NCBI GenBank assembly: GCA_027295555.1
Contig: JAPUKT010000384.1
Coordinates: 1-11,546 of the forward strand
Direction of reading: 5' to 3'
From: Deltaproteobacteria bacterium
GTDB lineage: Bacteria > Myxococcota_A > Polyangia > Polyangiales > Houyiibacteriaceae
DNA length: 11,546 bases
Shown here: positions 1 through 6,766 of the stretch, in pieces
How positions within the stretch are numbered: position 1 is the stretch's first letter
Layout: every line of letters starts with the position of its first letter
The notes under the pieces: generated by a model
What the model was told of the DNA's origin: nothing
The model's database searches: none
The model's input: the letters and a program-made list of their open reading frames with translations, nothing else
Translations under genes and position numbers: made by a program

Positions 1-1333
1 CCTATTGAGCGCGGTCGTTCTCGTCTCTTCCTTCTTCGTGCAGGGGGGCGGCTTCGGAGGCGCTTGGACCGCCTACCCGCCGCTGTCCGCCAAAGCGCAG
101 TACAGCCTCACACCACTGGGGTCGTCGCTCTGGATCGTCGCGGTTGCCCTCGAGTTCATCGCTTTCTTATTAGGCGGCGTCAACTTCATCACGACGCTGA
201 TGAACGCGCGCGCTCCCGGCATGAAGATGTACGACATCCCGATGGTCCTCTGGATGATCGTCATCGCGAGCATCCTCTTCATGGCGTCCGTGGGGCCGCT
301 GATCGCGGGCGCGGTCATGCTCTTCATGGACCAGGTGGTGGGCACCGCGTTCTTCGACCCGAAGCGAGGCGGCGACCCGATTCTGTGGCAACACCTCTTC
401 TGGTTCTTCGGGCATCCGGAGGTCTACGTCGTGTTCTTGCCTGCCGTGGGCATCGTCGCCGACGTCATATGCACCTTCGCCCGCAAGAAGCTCTTCAACT
501 ACAAGCTGATCCTCTTCACGGTCTTTGCAACCGGCATCATCAGCTTCTTCGTCTGGGCGCACCACCAGTTCATAGCTGGTATCGACCCGCGCATGGCAAA
601 CGTGTTCACCGTGACGACACTCATCATTTCGATCCCCATTGCGGAGATGATGTTCCTCTACATCGCGACGCTCTACGGCGGCTCGATTGAGCTCACGACC
701 CCAATGCTGTGGGCGTTGGCGTTCATCGCCGAGTTCCTCATTGGCGGCGTGACGGGCATTTTCCTCGGCGCGAGCGGTGCGGATATCTACTTCCACGACA
801 CCTACTTCGTGCTGGCACACTTCCACTACACGTTCTTCCCCATTGCGATCATAGGTTTCCTCGCGGGGATCACATATTGGTTCCCGAAGATGTTCGGGAA
901 GATGATGAACGAGACGCTCGGGAAGATTCACTTCTGGGGCACCATCATTTCCTTCAACTGCATTTTCATTCCCTTGTTCATTCTAGGTGCGGCTGGCCAA
1001 CACCGACGGGTCTACAACTTCCAGAACTTCCCAGACCTGGCCGGGATGCAGGACCTCCGCGTGTTCGCGACGATGGCGCTCCTCGTCATGCTCGCGTTCC
1101 AACTGGTCTTCCTGTTCAACTTCGTGATGAGCCTCCTCAAGGGGAAGCCCGCGGGCAAGAACCCCTGGAAGTCCAACACCCTCGAATGGACGGCGGATTC
1201 GCCACCGCCCCATGGCAACTGGCCCGAAGGGTTCCCGAACTGCTACCGAGGACCTTACGAGTACAGCGTGCCGGGCCGCGAAGACGACTACTGGCCGCAG
1301 AACGTTCCACCGGACACGGCACCGGCCGAATGA
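1..1333 (+). CDS. ctaD: Cytochrome c oxidase subunit I, 5'-truncated by the window
   Basis: This is the catalytic subunit of a proton-pumping haem-copper oxygen reductase in the inner membrane. The frame is open from base 2 and the real start lies upstream, so about the first quarter of the protein (the low-spin haem ligand and the D-channel entrance) is missing. Visible landmarks are the HPEVY segment at 413-427 (Cu_B His, Glu of A1-type enzymes, cross-linked Tyr), the Cu_B His pair at 560-565, HDTYF followed by the two haem-ligand His codons at 818-820 and 824-826, and an RR pair in GQHRRVY. The C-terminal tail contains SPPPHGNWPEGFP, usual for bacterial subunit I. An oddity is that the K-channel Ser, Thr and Lys positions are Ala (458-460), Ile (638-640) and Met (647-649). 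It heads the visible part of an operon with three more oxidase subunits. The family assignment is near certain; the exact A-type subclass is not. Confidence 0.97.
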   Translation, partial: LLSAVVLVSSFFVQGGGFGGAWTAYPPLSAKAQYSLTPLGSSLWIVAVALEFIAFLLGGVNFITTLMNARAPGMKMYDIPMVLWMIVIASILFMASVGPLIAGAVMLFMDQVVGTAFFDPKRGGDPILWQHLFWFFGHPEVYVVFLPAVGIVADVICTFARKKLFNYKLILFTVFATGIISFFVWAHHQFIAGIDPRMANVFTVTTLIISIPIAEMMFLYIATLYGGSIELTTPMLWALAFIAEFLIGGVTGIFLGASGADIYFHDTYFVLAHFHYTFFPIAIIGFLAGITYWFPKMFGKMMNETLGKIHFWGTIISFNCIFIPLFILGAAGQHRRVYNFQNFPDLAGMQDLRVFATMALLVMLAFQLVFLFNFVMSLLKGKPAGKNPWKSNTLEWTADSPPPHGNWPEGFPNCYRGPYEYSVPGREDDYWPQNVPPDTAPAE

Positions 1334-1343
1334 CAAGGCACCG

Positions 1344-1919
<576 letters not shown>

Positions 1920-1940
1920 GGACTCGAGGGACTACGAATC

Positions 1941-2384
1941 ATGGCTGAACAGGAAGAACATACGGGACCCGGCCAGGCCTTTTACGTGAAGATCTGGGGG
2001 ATCCTGCTCGTCCTGCTGCTCATCAGCATCCTCGGGCCCGTCGTGGCGCCGCACATCGAGGACGCGGCGGCCGGGGCGGGGGCCCACTTCCTCAAGGGCT
2101 GGATGATTACCCTCATGACGGCCTTTGGAATCGCCTTGTACAAGGCCTACCTCGTCGCTGCGAACTTCATGCACCTCAACATCGAGAAGCGGTACATTAC
2201 CCTCCTACTCACAGCGATGTTGACGCTCATGCTCTTGTTTTTTGCCGGAGTGTCCCCAGATGTCATGAAGCACAAAGGTCAGAACTGGGAAAATGTCGCC
2301 GCCGAGGCGGAGGTCGATCGGGCTCTCAAAGCTCAAGAGTCAGGCAGCCACGACGGAGAGCATCACGAGGGCGCTGAGCACTAA
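1941..2384 (+). CDS. ctaF: Cytochrome c oxidase subunit IV (caa3/COX4_pro type)
   Basis: This 147-residue protein has three predicted membrane helices: VKIWGILLVLLLISILGPVV, then one containing LMTAFGIALYKAYLVAANFM, then ITLLLTAMLTLMLLFFAGV. The KAYLVAANFMHL segment is characteristic of the prokaryotic subunit IV family, an accessory subunit of unknown catalytic role. The ATG at 1941 has GAGGG about 10 bp upstream and sits 21 bp after the first subunit III gene. The C-terminal tail is long for the family and ends in a His/Glu-rich stretch (SHDGEHHEGAEH), which could bind metal but may simply be a charged solvent-exposed tail. Position between two subunit III genes supports the assignment. The symbol follows the Bacillus caa3 naming and is approximate. 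Confidence 0.88.
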   Translation: MAEQEEHTGPGQAFYVKIWGILLVLLLISILGPVVAPHIEDAAAGAGAHFLKGWMITLMTAFGIALYKAYLVAANFMHLNIEKRYITLLLTAMLTLMLLFFAGVSPDVMKHKGQNWENVAAEAEVDRALKAQESGSHDGEHHEGAEH

Positions 2385-2386
2385 AG

Positions 2387-2394
2387 AAAGGAGG
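2387..2394 (+). promoter_or_regulatory. Strong ribosome binding site for the second subunit III gene
   Basis: AAAGGAGG lies 8 bp before the ATG at 2403, in the 18-bp gap after the subunit IV stop. It is the best Shine-Dalgarno match in the oxidase operon; those of the preceding genes are weak. This may set a relatively high translation rate for this subunit. Confidence 0.75.
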
Positions 2395-2402
2395 AACATC
2401 AC

Positions 2403-2993
2403 ATGCCGGATGACGCACTAGGTCGCCCTTATCAGGTCCCGGCGAAGCGCGAGCCGCTCCTCCCGAACGGCGTGATGGGCATGCTGACCTTCGTCGGGAC
2501 GGAGGTCATGTTCTTCTCTGGCCTCATCAGCGCATTCGTCATTGGCAAGAGCAACGCGATCGGGGGGTGGCCGCCTCCGGGTCAGCCGCGCCTCCCCGTC
2601 GAGGAGACGGCCTTCAACACTGCCGCTCTCCTTGCGAGTGGCGTCTGCCTCTTCTTCGCCAACGGGGCGTTTCTCAAGGGCGAGGCCCGGGCGAAGGGCC
2701 TGTTGCTGGCGTCGATCCTCCTGGGAGGATTCTTCGTGGTGTTCCAAGGGGCGGAGTGGGTCGCCCTCGTTGGCGAGGGGTTGACCCTGACGTCGGGTCA
2801 GCTTGGTGGGTTTTTCTATCTGATCGTCGGGACGCATGCGCTCCACGTCGTCGTCGGGTTCGCGATCCTGCTCTACACCTATCGCAAGTTGGTGCGGGGT
2901 GATTTGAGCCGGTTCACGTTCTGGCCGGCGCAGATCTTCTGGTACTTCGTGGTCGGCGTTTGGCCGCTGCTCTACTGGCTGGTGTACCTGTGA
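2403..2993 (+). CDS. Cytochrome c oxidase subunit III (second copy)
   Basis: This is a 196-residue five-helix membrane protein of the subunit III family. Markers are MGMLTFVGTEVMFFSGLISA in the first helix, the family Glu in FQGAEWVAL, the GTHALHVVVGFAILLY helix, and a C-terminal FWPAQIFWYFVVGVWPLLYW helix. It differs widely from the copy at 1344-1919, so the two are not a recent tandem duplication. Its length and the EVMFF...TAFNTAALLASG pattern resemble subunit III of cbb/caa3-type and quinol oxidase complexes. The gene starts 18 bp after subunit IV behind a strong Shine-Dalgarno. Its TGA shares bases with the ATG of the small CPSC protein (TGATG), implying translational coupling. Whether both subunit III proteins sit in one complex cannot be told from the sequence. 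Confidence 0.94.
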   Translation: MPDDALGRPYQVPAKREPLLPNGVMGMLTFVGTEVMFFSGLISAFVIGKSNAIGGWPPPGQPRLPVEETAFNTAALLASGVCLFFANGAFLKGEARAKGLLLASILLGGFFVVFQGAEWVALVGEGLTLTSGQLGGFFYLIVGTHALHVVVGFAILLYTYRKLVRGDLSRFTFWPAQIFWYFVVGVWPLLYWLVYL

Positions 2994-3256
2994 TGCGCTG
3001 GCTCATGTCGATGGGTGCAGTTGCGGTGGGCTCGGTCGCGGGTTTGGCCCACGCCTGCCCGTCCTGCGCCTCGCCCCTCGAAGAGAATCGCCAAGCATTC
3101 GTCGATACGACGATCTTCCTGACATTCCTACCGCTCATCATGATCGGCGGGTTCATCTGGTGGCTTCGCCGAAAAGCACGTCAGCTCGAGCCCCCTCCAG
3201 AAATCGCTGTCCCGGAGCCTCTCCGGGACCTAGGCCCCTTCTCGAAGGAGCGCTAG
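2993..3256 (+). CDS. Small exported/membrane protein with CPSC motif, oxidase-operon associated
   Basis: The 87-residue protein has an N-terminal hydrophobic segment (MRWLMSMGAVAVGSVAGLAHA) that reads as a signal peptide or anchor. It is followed at once by CPSCASP, then ENRQAFVDTTIFLTFLPLIM and a second helix ending in WWLRRKARQ, and a Pro/Glu-rich cytoplasmic tail. The predicted layout places the CxxC on the periplasmic side and the basic cluster inside. I chose the ATG at 2993 because it overlaps the preceding stop and gives a proper signal sequence; the open frame upstream is inside the subunit III gene. I have the impression that similar short CxxC proteins accompany oxidase operons in myxobacteria, but know of no assigned function. 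Copper handling or oxidase assembly is a guess from the CxxC and context. The stop overlaps the convergent PAP2 gene by 4 bp. Confidence 0.8.
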   Translation: MRWLMSMGAVAVGSVAGLAHACPSCASPLEENRQAFVDTTIFLTFLPLIMIGGFIWWLRRKARQLEPPPEIAVPEPLRDLGPFSKER

Positions 3257-4221
3257 AGTTTCTCCCAGACGGGTTGGCGCATATCGTACGCCTCTCCGCG
3301 GTGGCCCTCATGTTCGGCGACGACCACCGAGAAACGGCGCGCCGCGAACGCGAGCAAGAGTCCGATAGCCACATCGATGAACCAGTGCCACCGGAGGAAC
3401 ATGGTGGCCATGATGATATTGAAGGCCACGAATGCCAGGATGGGCCACGCCCAGTTGAATGGGCGCTCGTGCCTGTGACCGCAAGCGTAGAGCGCGAAAT
3501 ACGCGGGGAATGCCGTGTGAAGCGACGGGAAGATATCGAGCTGCGCACCGGCGGTTGCGACGGTGATCTGAACCTGATTCCACCAGAAGCTGCCATGAAG
3601 CGGTTCGTCGAAGGCGAGGGTGGCGAAGGGCCCGGCGCCGGGGACGATCGTATAGAGGAAGTACCCAGTGGCCACGATGAGAAGCGCGCCGGCCATCAAC
3701 TCCTGAAGGCGTCGACCTTTCTCGAGGAACAGCGCCGGAATCAGCATCACGATGAGGACCAGGAAGTACCCGTAGTAAAAGAATGAGAGCCACTCCACGA
3801 TGGGCTTGGTGTTCCACGCTTCCATCCAAACCGATGGGGTAGTGCCTAGGAGCCAGAGGTCGATCGCGTAGAGGCGGTAATCCATCGCCTCCAGTTGGAG
3901 CGCTGGAAGCAGCAGCCGCATCTCGAAGTACGAGAACACCATCGGCACGAAGAGACCCAGGCGGTAGGTGAGCGCGCGGGCCCGTTGATTCTGGATCACT
4001 TCTCCGCGGGTGAGGACCATGGCGCTGGCGGTCACCACCAAGAGCGCGAGCACCATCCGCCGGGCAGCGGTCGCGTCAGGGCTGTCGGGCGCAATCGAAA
4101 TCCGAAGGAAAATATAGGCATGGAACGTCAGGGCGATCGCGTCCTGAATGGCCAGGTTCTGGGCCGTGACGCCTGCCACCGATCGCGCGCGTTCCGCGAC
4201 GCTGCGTGTGAGTTCCAGCAT
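3253..4221 (-). CDS. PAP2-superfamily integral membrane protein (Aur1-like)
   Basis: This 322-residue multi-helix membrane protein has late motifs matching PAP2 phosphatases/phosphotransferases. VPGAGPFA is at residues 193-200, FPSLHT at 231-236 (the PSGH-type motif, with His 235 as the acid/base) and RWHWFIDVAIG at 277-287 (Arg 277, His 279 nucleophile, Asp 283). The GP motif plus PSLHT and the late RWHW..D are closest to the inositolphosphotransferase/Aur1-like branch (PAP2_3) rather than small PgpB enzymes. The N-terminal 150 residues contain further helices without recognisable motifs. Substrate is not determinable; a lipid phosphate or lipid head-group transfer is expected. It diverges from pgsA 145 bp away and converges on the oxidase operon, overlapping its last stop codon. 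The ATG at 4219-4221 is the first in frame and plausible. Confidence 0.85.
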   Translation of the reverse strand: MLELTRSVAERARSVAGVTAQNLAIQDAIALTFHAYIFLRISIAPDSPDATAARRMVLALLVVTASAMVLTRGEVIQNQRARALTYRLGLFVPMVFSYFEMRLLLPALQLEAMDYRLYAIDLWLLGTTPSVWMEAWNTKPIVEWLSFFYYGYFLVLIVMLIPALFLEKGRRLQELMAGALLIVATGYFLYTIVPGAGPFATLAFDEPLHGSFWWNQVQITVATAGAQLDIFPSLHTAFPAYFALYACGHRHERPFNWAWPILAFVAFNIIMATMFLRWHWFIDVAIGLLLAFAARRFSVVVAEHEGHRGEAYDMRQPVWEKL

Positions 4222-4366
4222 GGCGAGTCCAGGTTGCCCGTAGTGTGTCGACCCGCGGAATTCATTGCAACCATCTCATGGCCAGTTCGGTTTAAACGGA
4301 AAATTCTAATGGGAAGGGGCGCTAGGGTGGAGACTGGAGGCGGAAGGTGGGCTACACCTCGCGGGC
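4222..4366. promoter_or_regulatory. Divergent intergenic region between the PAP2 gene and pgsA
   Basis: These 145 bp separate two divergent genes and must hold the start signals for both. The central part (about 4288-4312) is locally AT-rich, which suits a promoter core. I could not identify a convincing -35/-10 pair on either strand. The octamer GCTAGGGT at 4321-4328 recurs before the lipoprotein gene at 10910-10917. pgsA has no clear Shine-Dalgarno close to its ATG. Confidence 0.4.
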
Positions 4367-5020
4367 ATGGAAGAGCCGACACAGGAAGCTCCGAGACGCC
4401 GATCGATTCGCGAGGACGCGATCAACCTGCCGAACCTGCTGACGATGCTTCGGATCGCGTTGATTCCGATCGTCCTGTGGCTGCTCGCAGACGGAACGCC
4501 GGAAGCGAACTTCTGGGCGGCGATAGTCTACATCGGCACGGCACTCACGGACTTGATCGACGGCTACCTCGCGAGGAGGTGGGGGCAGATCAGCGTGCTT
4601 GGGAAGTTCCTCGACCCTCTTGCGGACAAGTTGCTGGTGATGGCGACGCTCGTGTTCTTGGCGTACCTCGGTCGGCTGCCGTTCCTCGGTGTCGTTGCGG
4701 TGATCATCATGGTCGGCCGCGAGCTCGCGGTCACCGCGCTTCGAACGATTGCGATGAGCGAAGGTTTGGTGATGGCGGCAATGCAGGCCGGCAAGGACAA
4801 GACGGCGCTACAGATGGTTGCGATCCTGCTGTTGATCGTCCATCAGCGCTACCTCATCAACTTCGGCTTCTACCAAACCGAGCTCGACTTCGCGCAGGCT
4901 GGCCTCGTGTTGCTGTACCTGAGCCTGGTGCTGGCCGTCTTCAGCGCAGGGGAGTACCTCAAGTTGTTCGTTGATGCGGTGGATGCGAAAGACGAGCGCT
5001 TGACCCAGGCTGCATCGTAA
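4367..5020 (+). CDS. pgsA: CDP-diacylglycerol--glycerol-3-phosphate 3-phosphatidyltransferase
   Basis: This inner-membrane enzyme condenses CDP-diacylglycerol with glycerol-3-phosphate to phosphatidylglycerophosphate, the committed step to phosphatidylglycerol and cardiolipin. The complete CDP-alcohol phosphotransferase signature is present: Asp62, Asp65, Gly66, Ala69, Arg70, Gly79, Asp83 and Asp87 with canonical spacing (D-x2-DG-x2-AR-x8-G-x3-D-x3-D). NLPNLLTMLRIALIPIVLWL at the N-terminus and VGRELAVTALRTIA after the active site favour PgsA over phosphatidylserine synthase. At 217 residues it is slightly long, with an N-terminal charged extension of about 18 residues and a loop (QRYLINFGFYQTELDF) before the last helix. 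The ATG at 4367 lacks a near Shine-Dalgarno. The DUF296 gene follows after 2 bp, and a possible lipid phosphatase diverges upstream. Confidence 0.93.
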   Translation: MEEPTQEAPRRRSIREDAINLPNLLTMLRIALIPIVLWLLADGTPEANFWAAIVYIGTALTDLIDGYLARRWGQISVLGKFLDPLADKLLVMATLVFLAYLGRLPFLGVVAVIIMVGRELAVTALRTIAMSEGLVMAAMQAGKDKTALQMVAILLLIVHQRYLINFGFYQTELDFAQAGLVLLYLSLVLAVFSAGEYLKLFVDAVDAKDERLTQAAS

Positions 5021-5022
5021 AG

Positions 5023-5775
5023 ATGACCGTGTTCTCCGTAGAAACCGGTGCCTCCCGACACATCGTGGGACGCGTTTTTCGCGGACGTGGCCTACAAGAG
5101 GCGCTGCGCGAGCTCGTGGACGAACACCGTCTTCAGACGGCTTGGTTCAGCGCTGTCGGTGCTTTCGAGTGGATCGACCTGACCGAGTACAGTCAGGCCG
5201 AGCAGAAATACGAAGAGGCACGCCGCTTCGAGAGGTGCGAGCTGCTGTCGATGCAGGGCAACCTTTCAGAACGCGACGGTGAGCCGTTTTGGCACTTGCA
5301 TGCAACGGTTTCTCGCCGCGAGGATGGCCGCGATGTGACCTATGGTGGGCACGTCGTCGATGCCGTGGTGTTCGCGCTCGAGTTTCGCATCGAGTGTTTC
5401 GATGGCCTGGCGCTTTCACGAGGCCATGACGAGGCGACGGGGCTCCGTCTTTGGTCTACCGCAGGAGGGACGTCCGACGTAGCCGCTCCGGCCGCCGAAA
5501 ATCGACCGATTACCTGGGCGCTGGCTGCGCAGGCATCGGCCGGCGCCGAGCCGGCGGTGGCCAGGGAATACAAGCCTGCCAGAGGTGAATGGTTGGATCA
5601 CCCGAAGTTCGGGGTGTGTAAGATCGAAGGGCTCTCCGGCGATGGTGTCTGCATCATCAAGCTCCCCGACGCGCGCCGAAAGAAGATCCAAATTGGGGCG
5701 CTTCAGATCCTTGCACCCCGGCAAGAGGGGACGCGCAGGATTTTCCCGGTTCGACCGAAGCGGTCTAGTCGTTGA
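5023..5775 (+). CDS. PPC (DUF296) domain protein with C-terminal SH3-like extension
   Basis: Residues about 10-128 form a PPC/DUF296 domain, the fold found alone in bacteria and fused to AT-hooks in plants. Visible landmarks are GRGLQEALRELVDEHRL, the AVGAFEWIDL turn, ELLSMQGNLS, the HLHA motif (91-94) and YGGHVVDA (107-114), whose three His could form the metal site described for bacterial members. A linker rich in Ala and Pro follows, then a domain at about 188-232 (GEWLDHPKFGVCKIEGL... KKIQIGALQIL) reminiscent of small Tudor/SH3-like barrels with an HPKFG turn, as in UvrD/PcrA C-termini or CarD N-termini. No AT-hook is present. The function is unknown; nucleic-acid or polymerase contact by the C-terminal domain is inference. 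It starts 2 bp after pgsA, so the two are probably cotranscribed, and its 3' end overlaps the convergent oppB-like gene by 11 bp. Confidence 0.85.
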   Translation: MTVFSVETGASRHIVGRVFRGRGLQEALRELVDEHRLQTAWFSAVGAFEWIDLTEYSQAEQKYEEARRFERCELLSMQGNLSERDGEPFWHLHATVSRREDGRDVTYGGHVVDAVVFALEFRIECFDGLALSRGHDEATGLRLWSTAGGTSDVAAPAAENRPITWALAAQASAGAEPAVAREYKPARGEWLDHPKFGVCKIEGLSGDGVCIIKLPDARRKKIQIGALQILAPRQEGTRRIFPVRPKRSSR

Positions 5776-6766
5776 GTCGGATACGCGGGTCGAGCGCGGC
5801 TACCGCGATGTCGGCGAGTAGGTTGCCGAATTGGACGGTTATGCCGAACATCAGCACGACGGCCATGATGACGGGTGCGTCGAGCGACTCGATCGATTCT
5901 ATCGTCAACAGCCCGAGCCCCGGCCAAGCGAAAATTTTCTCGGTGATGATTGCGCCGCCGACGAGGAACGGAAGGCTCAGGCCTACGAGAGTGACGACCG
6001 GGAGCAGTGCGTTTCTGATCGCGTGCCGGATGACGACCTGAGCCGGCCGCATGCCCTTGGCTTTGGCGGTACGGACGTAGTCGTGCCGCAGAGCCTCGAT
6101 CAGCTCGCCACGCATGACGCGTGCGTAGGTCGCTGCACCGGCGATCGCCAAAATGAGGGCCGGCAGCAACGCGTGGTAGATATGATCGAGCGGGTCGACG
6201 CCGTACCCGCCGAAGGGGAACCAGCCGAGCAAGAACGAGAACACGAGGAGCGCGATGGGGCCGGTCACATACGTCGGCAGACTGATGCCGGCGAAGGTGA
6301 CGAACATGATCAGGGTATCGGACCAACGGTTTCGTCGGAGCGCAGCGATCACGCCCGCGGTGAGTCCGAACACGAGCTCGAACAACACCGCCATCGATGC
6401 GAGGAGCAATGTTCGCGGTAGCCGGTAGCCGATGACGCTCGCGACGGACTCGTGATGCGAGTAGGACTCGCCCAGGTCGCCCTGGAGTACGCCGCAGAAC
6501 CCCCGTGAGCCGTCTTCTCGCTCATACTTCGGCGAGTCCTTTCGAACGCACGGCAGGACGCCGAGGTAGCTGAGGAATTGTTCGACCACCGGGCGGTCGA
6601 GGCCCTTTTTGGCGTTGAAATCGGCAATTTGCTCGGCCCGCGCCTGGGGACCGAGGACGGTGACGGCCGGGTCGCCGGCCACGAAGATCAGAAAGAAGAC
6701 CAGCGTGACGACGGATATCACGACGAGGAAGCCCCAAAGCACGCGCTGGACGATGAATCGAATCAT
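5765..6766 (-). CDS. ABC transporter permease, OppB/DppB type
   Basis: This 333-residue inner-membrane permease belongs to the peptide/nickel (PepT) importer family. The N-terminus MIRFIVQRVLWGFLVVISVV is the family's classic first helix. The cytoplasmic EAA loop reads EALRHDYVRTAKAKGM...VIRHAIRNALLPV, and the protein ends in ALDPRIRLND. I chose the ATG at 6764-6766 because it fits this N-terminus, overlaps the upstream stop (ATGA) and has AGGAGG about 8 bp before it; longer open frames run into the preceding gene. An unusual feature is a large periplasmic loop after the first helix holding two Cys (LPCVRK and GFCGVLQGDLG), which could form a disulfide. It is the last gene of the operon. The substrate (peptide, nickel, glycoside) cannot be assigned. 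Confidence 0.93.
   Translation of the reverse strand: MIRFIVQRVLWGFLVVISVVTLVFFLIFVAGDPAVTVLGPQARAEQIADFNAKKGLDRPVVEQFLSYLGVLPCVRKDSPKYEREDGSRGFCGVLQGDLGESYSHHESVASVIGYRLPRTLLLASMAVLFELVFGLTAGVIAALRRNRWSDTLIMFVTFAGISLPTYVTGPIALLVFSFLLGWFPFGGYGVDPLDHIYHALLPALILAIAGAATYARVMRGELIEALRHDYVRTAKAKGMRPAQVVIRHAIRNALLPVVTLVGLSLPFLVGGAIITEKIFAWPGLGLLTIESIESLDAPVIMAVVLMFGITVQFGNLLADIAVAALDPRIRLND

Noticed and set aside
170..931. A 253-codon open frame on the minus strand
   Set aside because: It is antisense to ctaD, extremely charged and without any recognisable pattern.
1212..1343. A longer N-terminus for the first subunit III gene
   Set aside because: The extra 44 residues overlap ctaD out of frame and read as Arg/Thr-rich noise; the ATG at 1344 gives a normal subunit III start.
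3895..4974. A 359-codon open frame on the + strand
   Set aside because: It runs through the antisense of the PAP2 gene, the intergenic region and an out-of-frame part of pgsA; its composition is Arg-rich noise, while pgsA in another frame has a full catalytic signature.
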